A stretch of 64,000 nt of DNA from Tulasnella sp. 424 (Eukaryota > Basidiomycota > Agaricomycetes > Cantharellales > Tulasnellaceae): contig WSUB01000131.1 of the NCBI GenBank assembly GCA_019633425.1, positions 1 through 64,000 on the forward strand, read 5' to 3'. The first letter of the stretch is position 1; the number at the start of each line of letters is the position of its first letter. Shown one piece after another: positions 1-11,078 of this stretch. Under the pieces are notes generated by a model. The model worked only from the letters and a program-made list of their open reading frames with translations. It made no database searches and had not been told where the DNA came from. Made by a program: the position numbers and the translations under genes.

Positions 1-216
1 TCACCCGCTCAATACCGGACGATCCTCGTCCGTCTCCCTTTATCGAAACCCCACCAAACTCATTCCATTTTATCTACAAATAGTTAAAAGGCTCTAGCTA
101 CGGTTTTAGCTAAGTAATTAGTCATTCTTGCTTTACCTTAATTCTAATACGCATCCCGCGCAGCGACTCCCGTTTCTCACGGTTCGCGCGCGCCTCCAGC
201 CTACCGGCGCTTAACA
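1..216 (-). repeat. Diverged LTR-like end (family 1), minus orientation
   Basis: Read on the minus strand from 216, the sequence opens with TGTTAAGCGCCGGT, followed by a GCGCGCGCGA block, an ATTAGAATTAAGGTAA block and GACTAATTACTTA. The same blocks occur in the same order on the plus strand from 4437. A TGTT start is typical of LTRs. The element continues beyond the left window edge, so its far end, target duplication and internal region cannot be seen. No coding sequence lies inside it. Confidence 0.5.
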
Positions 217-663
217 GAAAGCGCCAGACATGCCCGGGGTTCCTCCAGCTCGGTCTATAATCTAGCATACCCAGGTTGGACGGGATCGAATGAGGACCGA
301 AGATACTGGGTTGCTGAATACCCCCCTACACCGGTTCATGGGTGTCGGGAATGCCATTAGGCTGATGTTACTGTCGGCATCCCTTGGAATGTGTTGCCCG
401 TGAGGAAGAGCGCCAGGCGAGAGTCGGTTGGATGCGGGGAGTAGGAATGAATGGTTAGTGACTTGGGTGCTGTCTTGCATAAGTCCAAATTCCTAACTTG
501 GGCAAACTCTCGGCGCCATTGAAATAGCTGACTTGGTTCAAACCACAGACTCGCATTCTACCACCACCTCACACTTTCCCAGTCCCCTTTCGCGAGCTTT
601 GCCCCTTCCAAAGCAGAACTGTCATCTATTACTCTTGCAATACTCGTCCCTTCCCTCACTGTA
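217..663. other. Intergenic, no supported gene
   Basis: Contains the upstream region of the gene that starts at 664. A 72-codon open frame on the minus strand (262-480) has no recognisable features and no spliced extension, so I do not call it. Pyrimidine-rich sequence (about 560-640) precedes the start codon, as is common in fungal core promoters. Confidence 0.4.
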
Positions 664-2818
664 ATGGCACCCACAACCCCAATAACCAACGCCGGGTCAG
701 TTGGCGTCACCACCGCTTCTGCTCATTCTCTGCCTCTTGTACGGTCAGCACTATCTTGACTACTCCTGTTTTCCCTTCCCCCACCCCTCCTATCACCTTG
801 GTGCGTCTCACTGATTGTCACCTCAGTTTTGATTGCTCCCCTGAGAGGCATGGCCTCAACCGGTGTGCTACTAAGTCCCTGGACGAACCCACCCTCATCC
901 TGGCGATCGTCAACACTCTTGCCTTTCGCTTCGAGAAACTGTCTGTTTCTGAGGAAGTTGATTCCACTGTTTCACCTATTGCAACAATGGAGGCCCCGGT
1001 CCATACTGCCACGTCAATGGAACCCACTGATTTCGTCACGGTTAAGGACTCGGGTCAACGCAAGCGACTCGTCCAAATGCTCTTGAATAAACTCAAAGAT
1101 CATTCTAAACGCATCAAAAGCGGTCTGAAGAAGGCCTTCCCCAAGTACAGCAAGGCGAAGAAAGCCAGGGGGTGCATCGCACCGTAAGTGACGTCATCCG
1201 GAGTCCTTGGGCCGTCGATCCCAGTTCTGACCACAAACCTTGGGTCCTTCAGCAACGCTGAGCACTGCCTACCCTCTCAATGTTTGTTTGCGGAAGATGA
1301 AGACAAGGATGTTGGTCAGATCACTCAAGTCTTGGGTGGGCTTTCCATTAGCGATGCCATCAAGGCCACCGATGGGCCCAAGTTCCATGGGATGTTCACC
1401 GTCGAGATTTGGAGATCTCTTGCCACCATCGATCCCAACATGGCCCAACTCTGTTCCTCAATCTCCTCTTCCACTGTTGCGGTGACACCAACTAGGGGCA
1501 ACACCAACACCAAGATCATGGATGAAGACTTCCTTCTCCAAGTATCGCCGCATCCAACATCGCCTGCAGTGACTGCAGTTGAACATGGCTCCCCCCAATC
1601 ACCTTCACCCAAATACCCCTCTTCCACCTCTCCCGCCATGGTGGCCACCATATTCATGGACGGGGACATTCCTGCTCAGGGACCACTTTGTCCAACGTCG
1701 TCTGTGACGACCTTTCAAGACTTGGAGTCGGCAACCTCTCCCAGTGATATGACCTTGGGTCCCGAACAATATATGGGGCGCAAGGAGGAAAGGGATATCC
1801 TGGAGCCAAAAGACACTGACATGGCCGAAAAGGAGAGTAGACCAAACAGCATCGAAGTTGTTCAACAACCTCAAAATGATGGCAGCAACATGGAGGTTGA
1901 CCTGTAAGCAGCCTCGCCTCAGGGTATAGAACAAATACTGACTACACCCGTCTTCTAGCTCATCCACCCCTGATCCCTCCTCGGATTCGAATGAATCCAC
2001 GATTCTTCTGAAGGCACTCACCCCAGAAGTGACCATGGAAGATGCGACTGGCTCACAACGCGTCAATCCGCCCAACACACCACCTGGGTATATTTCCCTC
2101 CGTCTGGTTGTTGAGTTGTGACCCAGTTTCCAGGTCGTCGTCGGCACTCCCCATTCAGCCTGCTCCTTCCTCTCCCGACATCGATGCCGGACCAACCAGC
2201 CATACAGCTCAGGATCTGGTGCCAGCCACTACCAGCAATGCTACGGCCTTGAGGCAAGAAACGCAATTGGCTCAACCTCTCCCAGTTTCTATGGCAAACG
2301 GAGCAATGGAGCCTGAATCACCCCCGGAGGGTGATTTCACAAGGGAGCTGGATGCAAGAGAGCGCCAGGTGGTGCCCATCGAGCCATCACTACCGGCTAC
2401 TACCCCAAATCCAACCCCAGAGCCAATTGCCACTCCGCCGAGCACGCCAACCCACCTTCACACTGGACCGTCGACCGGTTCTAGCAGCAAGCAAGGCCCG
2501 GTTCCCACCTCACATGCCGCTCGCGTCCACCAAGTCCAGGCCAAAATGCGAGAAGCAAAGTCCGCTTCAAAGCTTGTCCTGTCACCCGCAAATGATGAAG
2601 CATCTGAGGAAGCTGAGGTCGATGACTTCCTTGCCAAGTACAACCTTGGCCATCATTGTCGCCCTGTCAAGCTCCTACCACCACCCCCTGCTCCCATATC
2701 CAAGCCAAAGCAGAGCAAGGGGGACGCCTCTCGGTCGCTCATGAGTGATCTTATCGCTGGCTTTACAAGTGTGATTCAGCCAATGTCCTCTGGAAAGCAG
2801 CATCAGGAAAAAAACTGA
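664..2818 (+). CDS. Ser/Thr/Pro-rich protein of unknown function, five exons
   Basis: I do not recognise this protein. An ATG at 664 and four removable introns give one frame of about 633 codons: exons 664-743, 827-1183, 1253-1903, 1959-2087 and 2134-2818. The last three introns have clear GTAAGT, GTAAGC and GTATAT donors and CAG or TAG acceptors, and each junction restores frame. The first intron (GTCAGC donor) is the weakest point, so the true start could differ. The product is rich in Ser, Thr and Pro with acidic patches. It has a basic Lys/Arg stretch near the end of exon 2 and a DDFLAKYNLGHH-type segment before a PPPPAP run near the C-terminus. No signal peptide or membrane segment is evident. 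The gene sits between two outward-facing LTR-like ends. Confidence 0.55.
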
Positions 2819-4436
2819 CAGCCATAGGTTAATAAGCGAACTATCGGCGGTCCTGTAGCACCCATAGTGCAGCCACCACTCCGTAGCACTCCATACCCTC
2901 GGTAGACCAATAGGACAACTACCTTGGTCTCAGCACACTCACATAGTTCACCTGATATCGTACGGCAATCACAGTACACGGCCACTTCTTTCTACTGAGA
3001 CATTGCTTAGGATCCTCTTGCTACAGACAGGCTGTTGAAGCTTTGGGGTTTTCCATCACTATTGGTAGGAGCACTCTCTTCCTCAATTCTGTTTCTTTTT
3101 TTTTCACCCATTCTTATACCTATGGTAAACCGTGCTGTAAAGATCAAGCCATTTGTGGTCAAAGTAGTCAAGCGGCAGAGTGACTCCATGCTGTAAGAGA
3201 CTAAGCATTCCCCGCAGACGTGCTCCCAGATGACACAGGTTCAAATTATAGTCAAGCGGCATACAGTTCAAGCCTCAAACTCCAAGGGTTATGGGCGGCA
3301 TGGGGGCACAGCCTGATGTTCGCTCTCGAAGGCGCGCGAACATCACGTGATGATCCAGGAATAACAAACATGAAGTTCGGTTCAAACCCCAACTTCCAAC
3401 CCTCCCCTCCCCTCTCGTGTTCCCAAGTGTTCCCAATGACTCTCAAAATGACCAGTCAAGCACACCGGTAAGTCAATACTCTCGGCAGCTGTTGCTCGCT
3501 CTTCTCTCACATATCCTAGCCATTATCCAAGCTGATTGGGGAGCTGCAATTTGCAACCTAAGTGGTAAGTGCCACCTCCTAAGTTCTCACCGCTATCTCA
3601 AGCAAACACTCAAGCCTGAAAACATCCTAGCTACAGCTACAACTCACTGTGATAGGACATTGAGATCCAACTCAACCCACAACTCGTCTGTCCGAGCACC
3701 CCCAAGTCGGCATGCGAGCAAGCCTATTGCTACCTGGTGAGTTTCCCTGGTCAGGACTTCTATTATTATCAGGTTCATAATCTAATAGCACTTGCCTGAT
3801 GATGATTAAGGTGTGCATTTTTGGCAAGCACACTGCTGTTTCTATTGCCGGAACTGTGGGGTCTGGCTGATGGGCCTTGCCACTCAGCCGGCCTATGCAG
3901 CGCCATTGTCTTACTTTCTCCCCACGCTTGTCCCAGATCACTTTTTCTATACACCTATATATAATTTCCCGTAGTGGTAGATAAAATTGAATTTTTATTG
4001 CCTAATTTCTTATTTGCGCCGGGTGTGCATGCCATCTATGGCCAGGATCCAACCAATCCCAAGAGTAGAACTGAGCTCAAATAGCCATTTACCGAGGAAT
4101 CCGTAGTAATACTGAATTATTATTTTTCTATACTGTGTTCTATCAAGTCCAAGACTGCCAATATGGGCACTACATAATCGGGGGGGTCACTATGGAACTA
4201 TGCGTCCTATGGACGCTACAGAATGCTACCGAGTCAAGATTTCTTTTCCTGATGCCGCCAGCCGCTGCCCGGCCCGCCGCCAAGCGCCGGTCACTGCTCC
4301 TGCTCAATGCCCCGCCGCCCCCAACGTCCCATCCTCCAGACCTGCAGCCATTCAAAGTCATCAACTCCTCCCTCACAGTGTTGCTGGTTGACAAGCTGGT
4401 CTCCCCTCCACCCCGCCGAACCACATCGGAAGGCGT
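2819..4436. other. Intergenic, no supported gene
   Basis: Several open frames of 60-124 codons occur here on both strands. None shows a domain, a good ATG context with splice-linked extension, or consistent codon bias. AT-rich sequence around 3950-4140 may be a regulatory or decayed region. I see no tRNA or other RNA gene. Confidence 0.4.
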
Positions 4437-5930
4437 TGTTAAGTGCCGGTTATTCGGTAGCGCGCGCGAGGCGTGGGAACGAAGAATCGCCGCGCGGAAT
4501 ACTAATTAAACAGAGGTAACTAGTTATTGAGTCCCAACTAATTACTTAATTAGGAGCGAACTTAACTAGCTAGAAATGTCCGTAGATAGGGTACGATTAA
4601 TAGAATATACTTATTCTATTTTTATCTACGGGTGGGGGCTTCCAACAGCTGCGCAAAGGAAGCGGTGAGGCGTGGGATCCGGATGTTCGGATTCTACTTT
4701 CTCGGTTTAGGAAGTCCAAAAGAGGGAATTATGACCCACTAATGACACCGTTAGATAGAGCTAATTTATAGCTTTCTGTACGGCGTCTTAGCGTAGCGGA
4801 ATTCCAAGAATTGAGTGAGCTATAGGCAAAATACCGTTTTAAGGCTGTACCAGCTGCACCCGGGATTCGGATTATCCTCCGGAGACGCGCTAAGCGTTCT
4901 GGAAGGTGTATTCGTGCACGCGGAACGTTATCCGGAGACGTTCCGAGGCCTACAGCGATAGCTAGTATCGGTGGGCCGGGCTCTCTCTGCCAAATATGGA
5001 ATAAGCGCCGGTTCGGATTCTTCGGTGACGTCCGTTGACATCGAAGGAGTTCGAATTACGTAAAGATAATAGTACCGTTGGAATCGTCTCGATGAGAACT
5101 TTTCAATGGTATCCTTAGCGTACGCAAATTCCGAGTAGGGCGAAAGGAATTCCGGGAAAGGGCGAAAGGGAGACGGATTTAGTAAATACGCAAAGGGTAA
5201 GTACTAACTACTTGTGGCGTTAATAGTACAGAATGTAGCTATTAACTATACAAGTAGAGCGGTTTACTTAGCGTGAAGATCGACCAAGGTTTGGGCTCGC
5301 TAGAGGCCAAATGGTGTCGGCAACGTCTAGGACGGCGACGACGAAATTCACTAGGAGTTTCTTTGCGCTAGCGACGCAGGAGTCCTTTGTCCCGATGGAT
5401 CTAACGGTAGGTGACTTTTATCCCGCAAGTCTAACGGTAGATTTCCGAGTATCACGCTGGAAAGCGGGCTTGAAGCACACAGAGGGCTAAGTTTGGTAAT
5501 TTCAGGGTAAGATAGGATGTGGCGATCTCTTATCGCTGCAGCCCTATTTATTAACTATATACGAACATTCTACAGGATTCTACATAGTTCTACATAGTTC
5601 TGGGGAGTCGGGGCGGCTCCGGGGGGTCGGGCAATGGCCGCAGTCTGGGCGCTTAATTGCCCAACCGGGTACCGGGCCCGCCCCCGGAGGGTTGCGACGT
5701 GTTCTTACACGTGGATCCTTGGCGAATCGACTTTCTAAGACCATTCGCCGAAGTCGGAATACTTTCTACTTCGGCGGATAGTCGGAAATTCGAGGTAGTC
5801 GCTCCGGTTTCCCAAAAATGGCCTAAAAAGGTAATTCCTGCATTTCTTAAGCTTTTGACTTCGGAGTTTCTCGGACATTACTCGTAAAGGCAAAAGCAAA
5901 AGAATCTCATTATTTATTTCCCAAAAAGGA
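4437..5930 (+). repeat. Diverged LTR-like end (family 1) with decayed interior
   Basis: Begins TGTTAAGTGCCGGT at 4437 and shares, in order, the GCGCGCGCGA, TCGCCGCGCGG and AACTAATTACTTA blocks with the minus-strand copy at 1-216. Downstream sequence is rich in CGTA/CGAA words and contains no credible reading frame. A short tandem TTCTACATAG motif at about 5572-5602 may mark the far end of an LTR, and 5657-5887 is a 76-codon open frame without recognisable similarity. I read this as a decayed LTR retroelement; the end point is a guess. Confidence 0.4.
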
Positions 5931-5969
5931 AGGAGTGGGGAGGCTAACTACTATTACATTCGAAGGAAA

Positions 5970-5993
5970 GGGATCCGCGGAGGCGCGGATCCC
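5970..5993. repeat. Perfect 10-bp hairpin
   Basis: Arms GGGATCCGCG and CGCGGATCCC pair completely around a four-base GAGG loop. It lies about 80 bp upstream of the small ORF at 6075. It could be a transposon-end remnant, a cruciform-forming site or an RNA hairpin in the 5' leader. Confidence 0.7.
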
Positions 5994-6074
5994 ACGGCTC
6001 ATAACAGGCGTCCCGAAGTTGTAGCATCGCAGGGATCTGTGATCCCATCATGCCGTGCTCCTTCAAGCGCTCCG

Positions 6075-6467
6075 ATGGATGGTATGGCGAAGGGGCCAGC
6101 GGCGAGCCATTCAACCTCCTCGGACGCTTCTTTGGGCGCTGCGATGGATGGTATTGTGAATGGACAACCCGCCGTCAAGGGGTCTCGACGAGTCGCGAGA
6201 GCGATGGCCAAGACGGGTTTGACTTGGCAGACCATTCAACAAAATGCTCAAGACTCCCAATCAGCGTTGGAACGAGAGCTTAAGGAGCTTTCATCGGTGC
6301 CGGTTCCGATTACAGGGGCCGCAATGTACCAAGAAGCAGTGAGGTCTGGAGCCTGGCACGCTGCTCAGCCTCCCCCTCCTCCTGACGCGATCGCATTCAT
6401 AAGGGCTACCCTCAATGACGACGACGATGACGATTTGGAAAAGGCGTTGGATAGAGCTCTGAGTTGA
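6075..6467 (+). CDS. Small acidic-tailed hypothetical protein (130 aa)
   Basis: Not recognised. The frame has in-frame ATGs at 6075 and 6084, and open sequence continues upstream to at least 6039 without an ATG, so an upstream exon is possible. Two short internal repeats are visible (MDGMAKGPAAS and MDGIVNGQPA, about 28 residues apart). A central region around residues 45-100 looks amphipathic and helical. A PPPPP run follows, then a six-Asp run and a DLEKALDRAL tail. The stop is at 6465-6467. There is no signal peptide or membrane segment. The acidic C-terminus could be an interaction tail. It might instead be the last exon of a larger, otherwise lost gene. Confidence 0.4.
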   Translation: MDGMAKGPAASHSTSSDASLGAAMDGIVNGQPAVKGSRRVARAMAKTGLTWQTIQQNAQDSQSALERELKELSSVPVPITGAAMYQEAVRSGAWHAAQPPPPPDAIAFIRATLNDDDDDDLEKALDRALS

Positions 6468-7846
6468 GGACAGAACTTCGGGAAGTACTGTGCCTCCTAC
6501 CGTTCCTTCCTGTTTCATTTTCATTCTGTTTGTCGGACTCATATTTATCAGTACTGTACTTGTTTCGTTTTCATTCTATCCTTAGACCCGTGTTCGTTAC
6601 TGTACTGGAGTTCTCTCTGTGGTAATTTATTTATTTTCTGGGCCTCGATAAAAGTCCTCAACGAGTGCTTTGTGTGTGAGCGCGAATATCCGCGCCCTTG
6701 CATAGCGGCGAAACGTACACGGAGTTTAACCAACAAACCGACCACTAAAATGTCCATTCCTCTACAGATCCCGATTATGTTCACCCCATGATTCCTTGAG
6801 ATGGGAGTATCGAAGCCCACTTGTCGAACCCTGATAGAGCGGCATAGGTTGGAAGGTTGATTATCGTCGAAGTTTACACCATTGCCAATTTACGAGCGTT
6901 TAGCCATCCCATCGTGGAATCTGGGATAATGTGACTGGGTCAGCTTACCAAGCCGCTAGTCACAAGCCAGATAACCAGGTTTGGGCTTCGAGTCCGGACC
7001 AACTAATGTGCGGGCTCCAGGCCGAGAAAGCCGCCGGCCGGCATATCCTCGCACCCATCGTGAAAAGACCATAAGCAGCTCTTTTTCTCGGGTTCACTTC
7101 TCCTAGGCTCATTCCATTTTTACTCGTCGGTGGCTTTATGGGCGGTGGTTGTCGTCCTTTTCCTTCGTTTTGGAATGTTTGCCAGTGTGCACATGTGCCT
7201 CGGTCACCTGGGGGTTTCCAGCCATCCCTATCTGAGCTTGACTCTAGCTATCAGAGATATAGGCTTAGAGGTCTCATATCGTTACTGGCCCGTTAGTTTG
7301 AATACCATGGCCAGTCGGGGGGAAAGCATTCACTGTAAGTGCGGATGGGACGGACTTACGCGAAGGTGTTTGAACGGCGTTTTTCAACCACCCCAGAGCC
7401 ATGCACCCCGCGCTGCCCGGAAGTACTCTGTCTTATCTTCGAATCTAACATGAAAGACCACGATTCTCTCAGCTGTAAGCCGTTGTTGTAGGAACTTAAT
7501 CGAACGCAAATCTCGTTATAAGTACTCCTCGTCTTGGGAATCGGTTGATCCACTACACCAAACGGAGTTGGATACACGAACCACACTCCAACGACGCGAT
7601 CACATGAAAATAAGAGAAAGATGAACAGTTGCTATCGTTGAGAGGAGACGCGATTAGAAGAAAGGTGGTCGATCGACGATCGAGCAAGGACAAATAAGAA
7701 TGGTTGAGAGTCTGAGACGACGCACCAGCTATGTAGCCAATGGAAAGTAACTGATTAAATCAACGTTGTACATTGCATACGTAGATATACGGATGTGGTG
7801 TAGAATCATCAAAAGACCCGCTCAAACTAGAATGTCCCCGGGAGCC
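6468..7846. other. Intergenic, no supported gene
   Basis: Downstream flank of the small ORF and 3' flank of the kinase-TPR gene. Open frames here are short and lack features. A TTCGAGTCC word near 6990 resembles part of a tRNA T-arm, but no cloverleaf can be drawn around it. Confidence 0.4.
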
Positions 7847-10361
7847 TCACGTGGCTTCTTCGTGGTTGAATAATCGACGAAGTTTAGTAGCTTGGTTCGA
7901 AGCGTAAGTTACATTGCGAGTATGTCCGATTTCTTCAAAGGCTTCTGCAGCTTCGGTATAAAGACGAACCGTGTCGCTGTGGTCCTCCTGATCGCGATGC
8001 ACTTCAGCAATGTCCAACAGAATATAAGCCCTCCCATATCCGTCACCAGTGTCGGTAGAGATTTGCAAGGCTTCCGAAAGGAGCGCGATGGCCTGGCTGA
8101 ACTCTTCTCGAAGCCGGTACACCTCAGCGAGACCCAAAAGAGCTTGAGCCTTCCCGAGTCTGTCGCCGGTTTCGGTGCGGATTTGTAGGTCCTCGGAGTA
8201 AAATGTGATGGCCTGGCTGTACTCATTCCGAGCTCGATGCACGTCGGCGAGACCCTTCAGAGCATCGGCTCTCCATGGTCTGTCGCTTATATCGGTACAG
8301 ATTTGTAGGGCCTCCGAGTAGAATGCGACGGCCTGGTCGTACTCGTCCCGAATCCGATGCACCTCAGCGAGACCCCAAAGAGCATCGGCTCTCCCTGGTT
8401 TTTCATCGAGCTCCGTGCAGATTTCTAGGGCCTCTGAGTAGAATGGAATGGCCTGGCTGCCCTCGCTTTGAAGACGATGCACCTGCGCCAGCTGCATCAG
8501 TGCAGTAGCCTTTCCTTTCCTATCGCCGTTGTGCATGTAGCCATCCACAGCCTTGGTAAACAAGTCCAATGCGTTGGAGTAGTCACCCTGCCGCCAATGC
8601 ATCTCTCCTAGTTTCACCAGAGGCCAGGGAGAGCGAGCCAGGGAAGCCGATGTATTTGAGGTCCGTAGTGGGTTTGGAATAACCTTGGGCTGTATCGAAA
8701 TCGATCAATCGCGTATAATCGATCCGAAGGGGCAGGACTCACCATCCAGGTGATTGAATTTCTACATTCCTCGGCAGTCGGTCGCTTGCTAGGGTCGATG
8801 CTCCAACACACAAGCATCAGGGAGCAAAGCGCCCGGACCAACGACATGCGAGCATCGCCGGTGATGGAGGGAAGATTCCCCTGAATCACGCGTGTGATAA
8901 CAACCATGTCCTTGACGCCTTGAAAAGGAATGGAGCCGGTCATGACCTAAGTTCAAATTTTTTTGAGTCTCGATTGCGAATAGATATTAGTCCAACTCTG
9001 ACGTTACCTCGTATGCTACCCACCCCAACGCCCAGATGTCGGTGCAGAGGCTAGGCTCCTGCTCGTCCAACAACTCTGGAGCAGCTCAGCGAAGGGTGTA
9101 GTGATCTCCCGTCAGAGTTATGGTATTTGTGGAGGCGCAGAACGTTGTTTCAAGCGAAAGCGCCACTGGGGGCTTTTTTTGGGCTGGCTTCGTCTCCGTG
9201 TTTAGTTGCTCGGTTTTAAGACGACGGGCTGATCCGAAATCGGTAATTAACGCGCGGCATTTGGAGTTTACCAGTACGTTTAGCTGAGAAGTAGAGAAGA
9301 AAGTTTGCCTGGTGTCTCATCATGACGCTTTGGAACCTACCGATTTCAGGTCCCCGTGGCATATGGGCGGCTGTCGGCTATGGAGGTACTCCGCTCCGCT
9401 CGCCACGTCGAAAATCTAGAGTTCGACTATTCAGAGCGGGCTCGGCGAAAAGTGGCTCGATCGTACCAGCGAGATTCGTTCGGGGATTTCCCACTCTGCC
9501 GAGGCGATGAAGTCCCTCAAGGTACCGTTTTCCTCCCAGGGAAAGACTAGCCACACGATATCCTCGGATAAGTCTTCAACAAATCCCTCGAGCTTAATGA
9601 TGTTTTCATGGGAAAGTCCGACCAAGAATTCCGCTTCTCTGACCGTCAGCTGAACCGAGAAACCCCAACTTAGCGCTGAAACTCGTGCACGGTTGGATAA
9701 GGTATTCTGACCCCTAATACCCGTGCCAGATCGCCTGACATCTTCATCTTTTTTACCGCTACAGCCTATGATATTATAGTCGATGAGCTGCTCGACGTTC
9801 CTAGCAATGCTCAGTGACGCTGAGCAGTACAGACCTTCAGCTCCTGAGTGGTTTCACTGGCAGAACGACCTGCTTCAAGACTTGCTTTTTCGGTAGGGTC
9901 AGATCGATTTTTGCCGTCCGTACCACCTGAGGGAGAGGCCAAGAAGGCCCGTGAAACCGTCGCGTGGCCCCCTTTGAACTCGGGTGCGTCTTTTGGGCAT
10001 TCGATTGAGGACGGAGCTATTCGCCATTTCGTGAGTTTCTCGAGCCTCTCCCTCTGCAGGCGAAACGGTGTTTTGGTGAACCATTTGAGTTGCCACTTGA
10101 GACCTGAGAGCAACGTACCATTCTTGCGCTCGGCTGGAATGTACTCAAGGAAGGGTCGTCGTTCGACCGTGACTCAAGCAACCCACTAGGATCGGCAGCG
10201 TGACTTCCGTCTTTTTGCATTGGATGTTTTAGTCGAGAAGCGGGCGGACGATGATCAGAGGCGGCGTTCTTTGATGGGTTTCGCAGAGAGGGGGAAGGAG
10301 GCGGAGTAAATGGAGGACCGGTGAATTGTGGTTGACGGTATGAAATCACACGCCAGGACAT
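7847..10361 (-). pseudogene. TKL-like kinase-TPR protein, interrupted by an internal TGA
   Basis: Eight exons in frame: 10361-10119, 10053-9835, 9765-9712, 9649-9467, 9415-9341, 9283-9008, 8946-8743 and 8689-7847 (699 codons with stop). The N-terminal 150 residues are disordered and Pro/Ser-rich. The kinase domain then shows VAVKK (ATP-binding Lys), ENIIKLEGF, ICHGDLKS (catalytic loop), ITDFGSA (DFG) and DIWALGW. It ends in a C-terminal run of about six 40-residue TPRs. Exon boundaries match the intact paralogue at 54204-56708, except for one extra intron at 9766-9834. The lesion is a TGA at 9086-9088 (codon 324). It falls where the paralogue has Trp in its WAAPELL (APE) motif, and a single G-to-A change explains it. 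Everything downstream remains open, so the loss is recent, or the base is an assembly error. A MITE lies 83 bp upstream of the start. Such kinases are usually signalling proteins; the substrate is unknown. Confidence 0.8.
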
Positions 10362-10443
10362 CCCGCAATCTCCGTGCAGCTTGAAGGGGTTCGACACTTT
10401 GCAAGCCCGTTCTATCGGCAATCACCGTGTGCAAATCAACATA

Positions 10444-10846
10444 CTGTAGTGTTTCGTTAGTACCGGATGTCCCTTGTCCCAACCCCCCATCCGGTCCGGT
10501 CAATTTTTGCAATGTCCGGATGTCCCGATCGCGCCGTCCGGGACAGGTGTCCCCGCCGGTAAATAACACGCGACTTAAAGCGAAACCGGTCGTACCTCAA
10601 GTCTCTCAAGTCCATTTTCTACTTTGCGAACAGTCAGGTAGGGGAATCTAAATTAGGATATCTCCATTCTCAAATAGTACTCACCCCCTGCTCGGCACAC
10701 TCAACCATAGCACTTGCCGGGCACCATCCGCTCCGGTCAAACCTCGTCCCGCGTCATGGCCACTTGCGCCGTCCCTCCGGAACGGTTACGCCGGTCAGAG
10801 TTTTGTCCCTTGTCCCATGTGCGCCGGTATTAACGAAACACTACAG
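10444..10846. mobile_element. 403-bp MITE with 23-bp TIRs and TA target duplication
   Basis: Terminal inverted repeats start CTGTAGTGTTTCGTTA and agree at 22 of 23 positions. TA flanks both ends (10442-10443 and 10847-10848), as expected for Tc1/mariner-type insertion. The interior is rich in TCCGG words and has no transposase frame. A GTCCCTTGTCCCA direct repeat lies just inside both ends. It is a non-autonomous element in the promoter region of the kinase-TPR gene that starts at 10361. Confidence 0.85.
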
Positions 10847-10848
10847 TA

Positions 10849-11078
10849 CATAAGCCATCCCCCTTCAACAGATGCCGTGAACCAGGACCTAGCTGCCAGA
10901 CACGAAAGATTCAGTGCCACGGATTACGCTCTACTACAATGCCCAGCGACCAGGTTCGTCGCATCTTTGCGGTCGACCAACAAAGTTACTGCGGGCAGAA
11001 CTATAAACCATGAACCGGAACAACAGCAAGATCGAATGAACGCAACCAAATTAAGAGAATTAGTGCCTTCCTTTACGA
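10849..11078. other. Flank between MITE and the Gag-like locus
   Basis: Short spacer with no supported gene. An open frame crosses from the MITE into it, but its coding appearance comes from the repeat itself. Confidence 0.35.

Noticed and set aside
262..480. 72-codon minus-strand ORF with an ATG
   Set aside because: Too short, no domain, adjacent to repeat sequence.
3595..3640. LKPENIL-like peptide suggesting a kinase catalytic loop
   Set aside because: No HRD/HGD before it, no DFG or other kinase motif after it in any spliced frame; a similar chance word occurs at about 53130 on the other strand.
6940..7010. TTCGAGTCC word after two stem-like blocks
   Set aside because: No acceptor-stem complement and T-stem mismatched.
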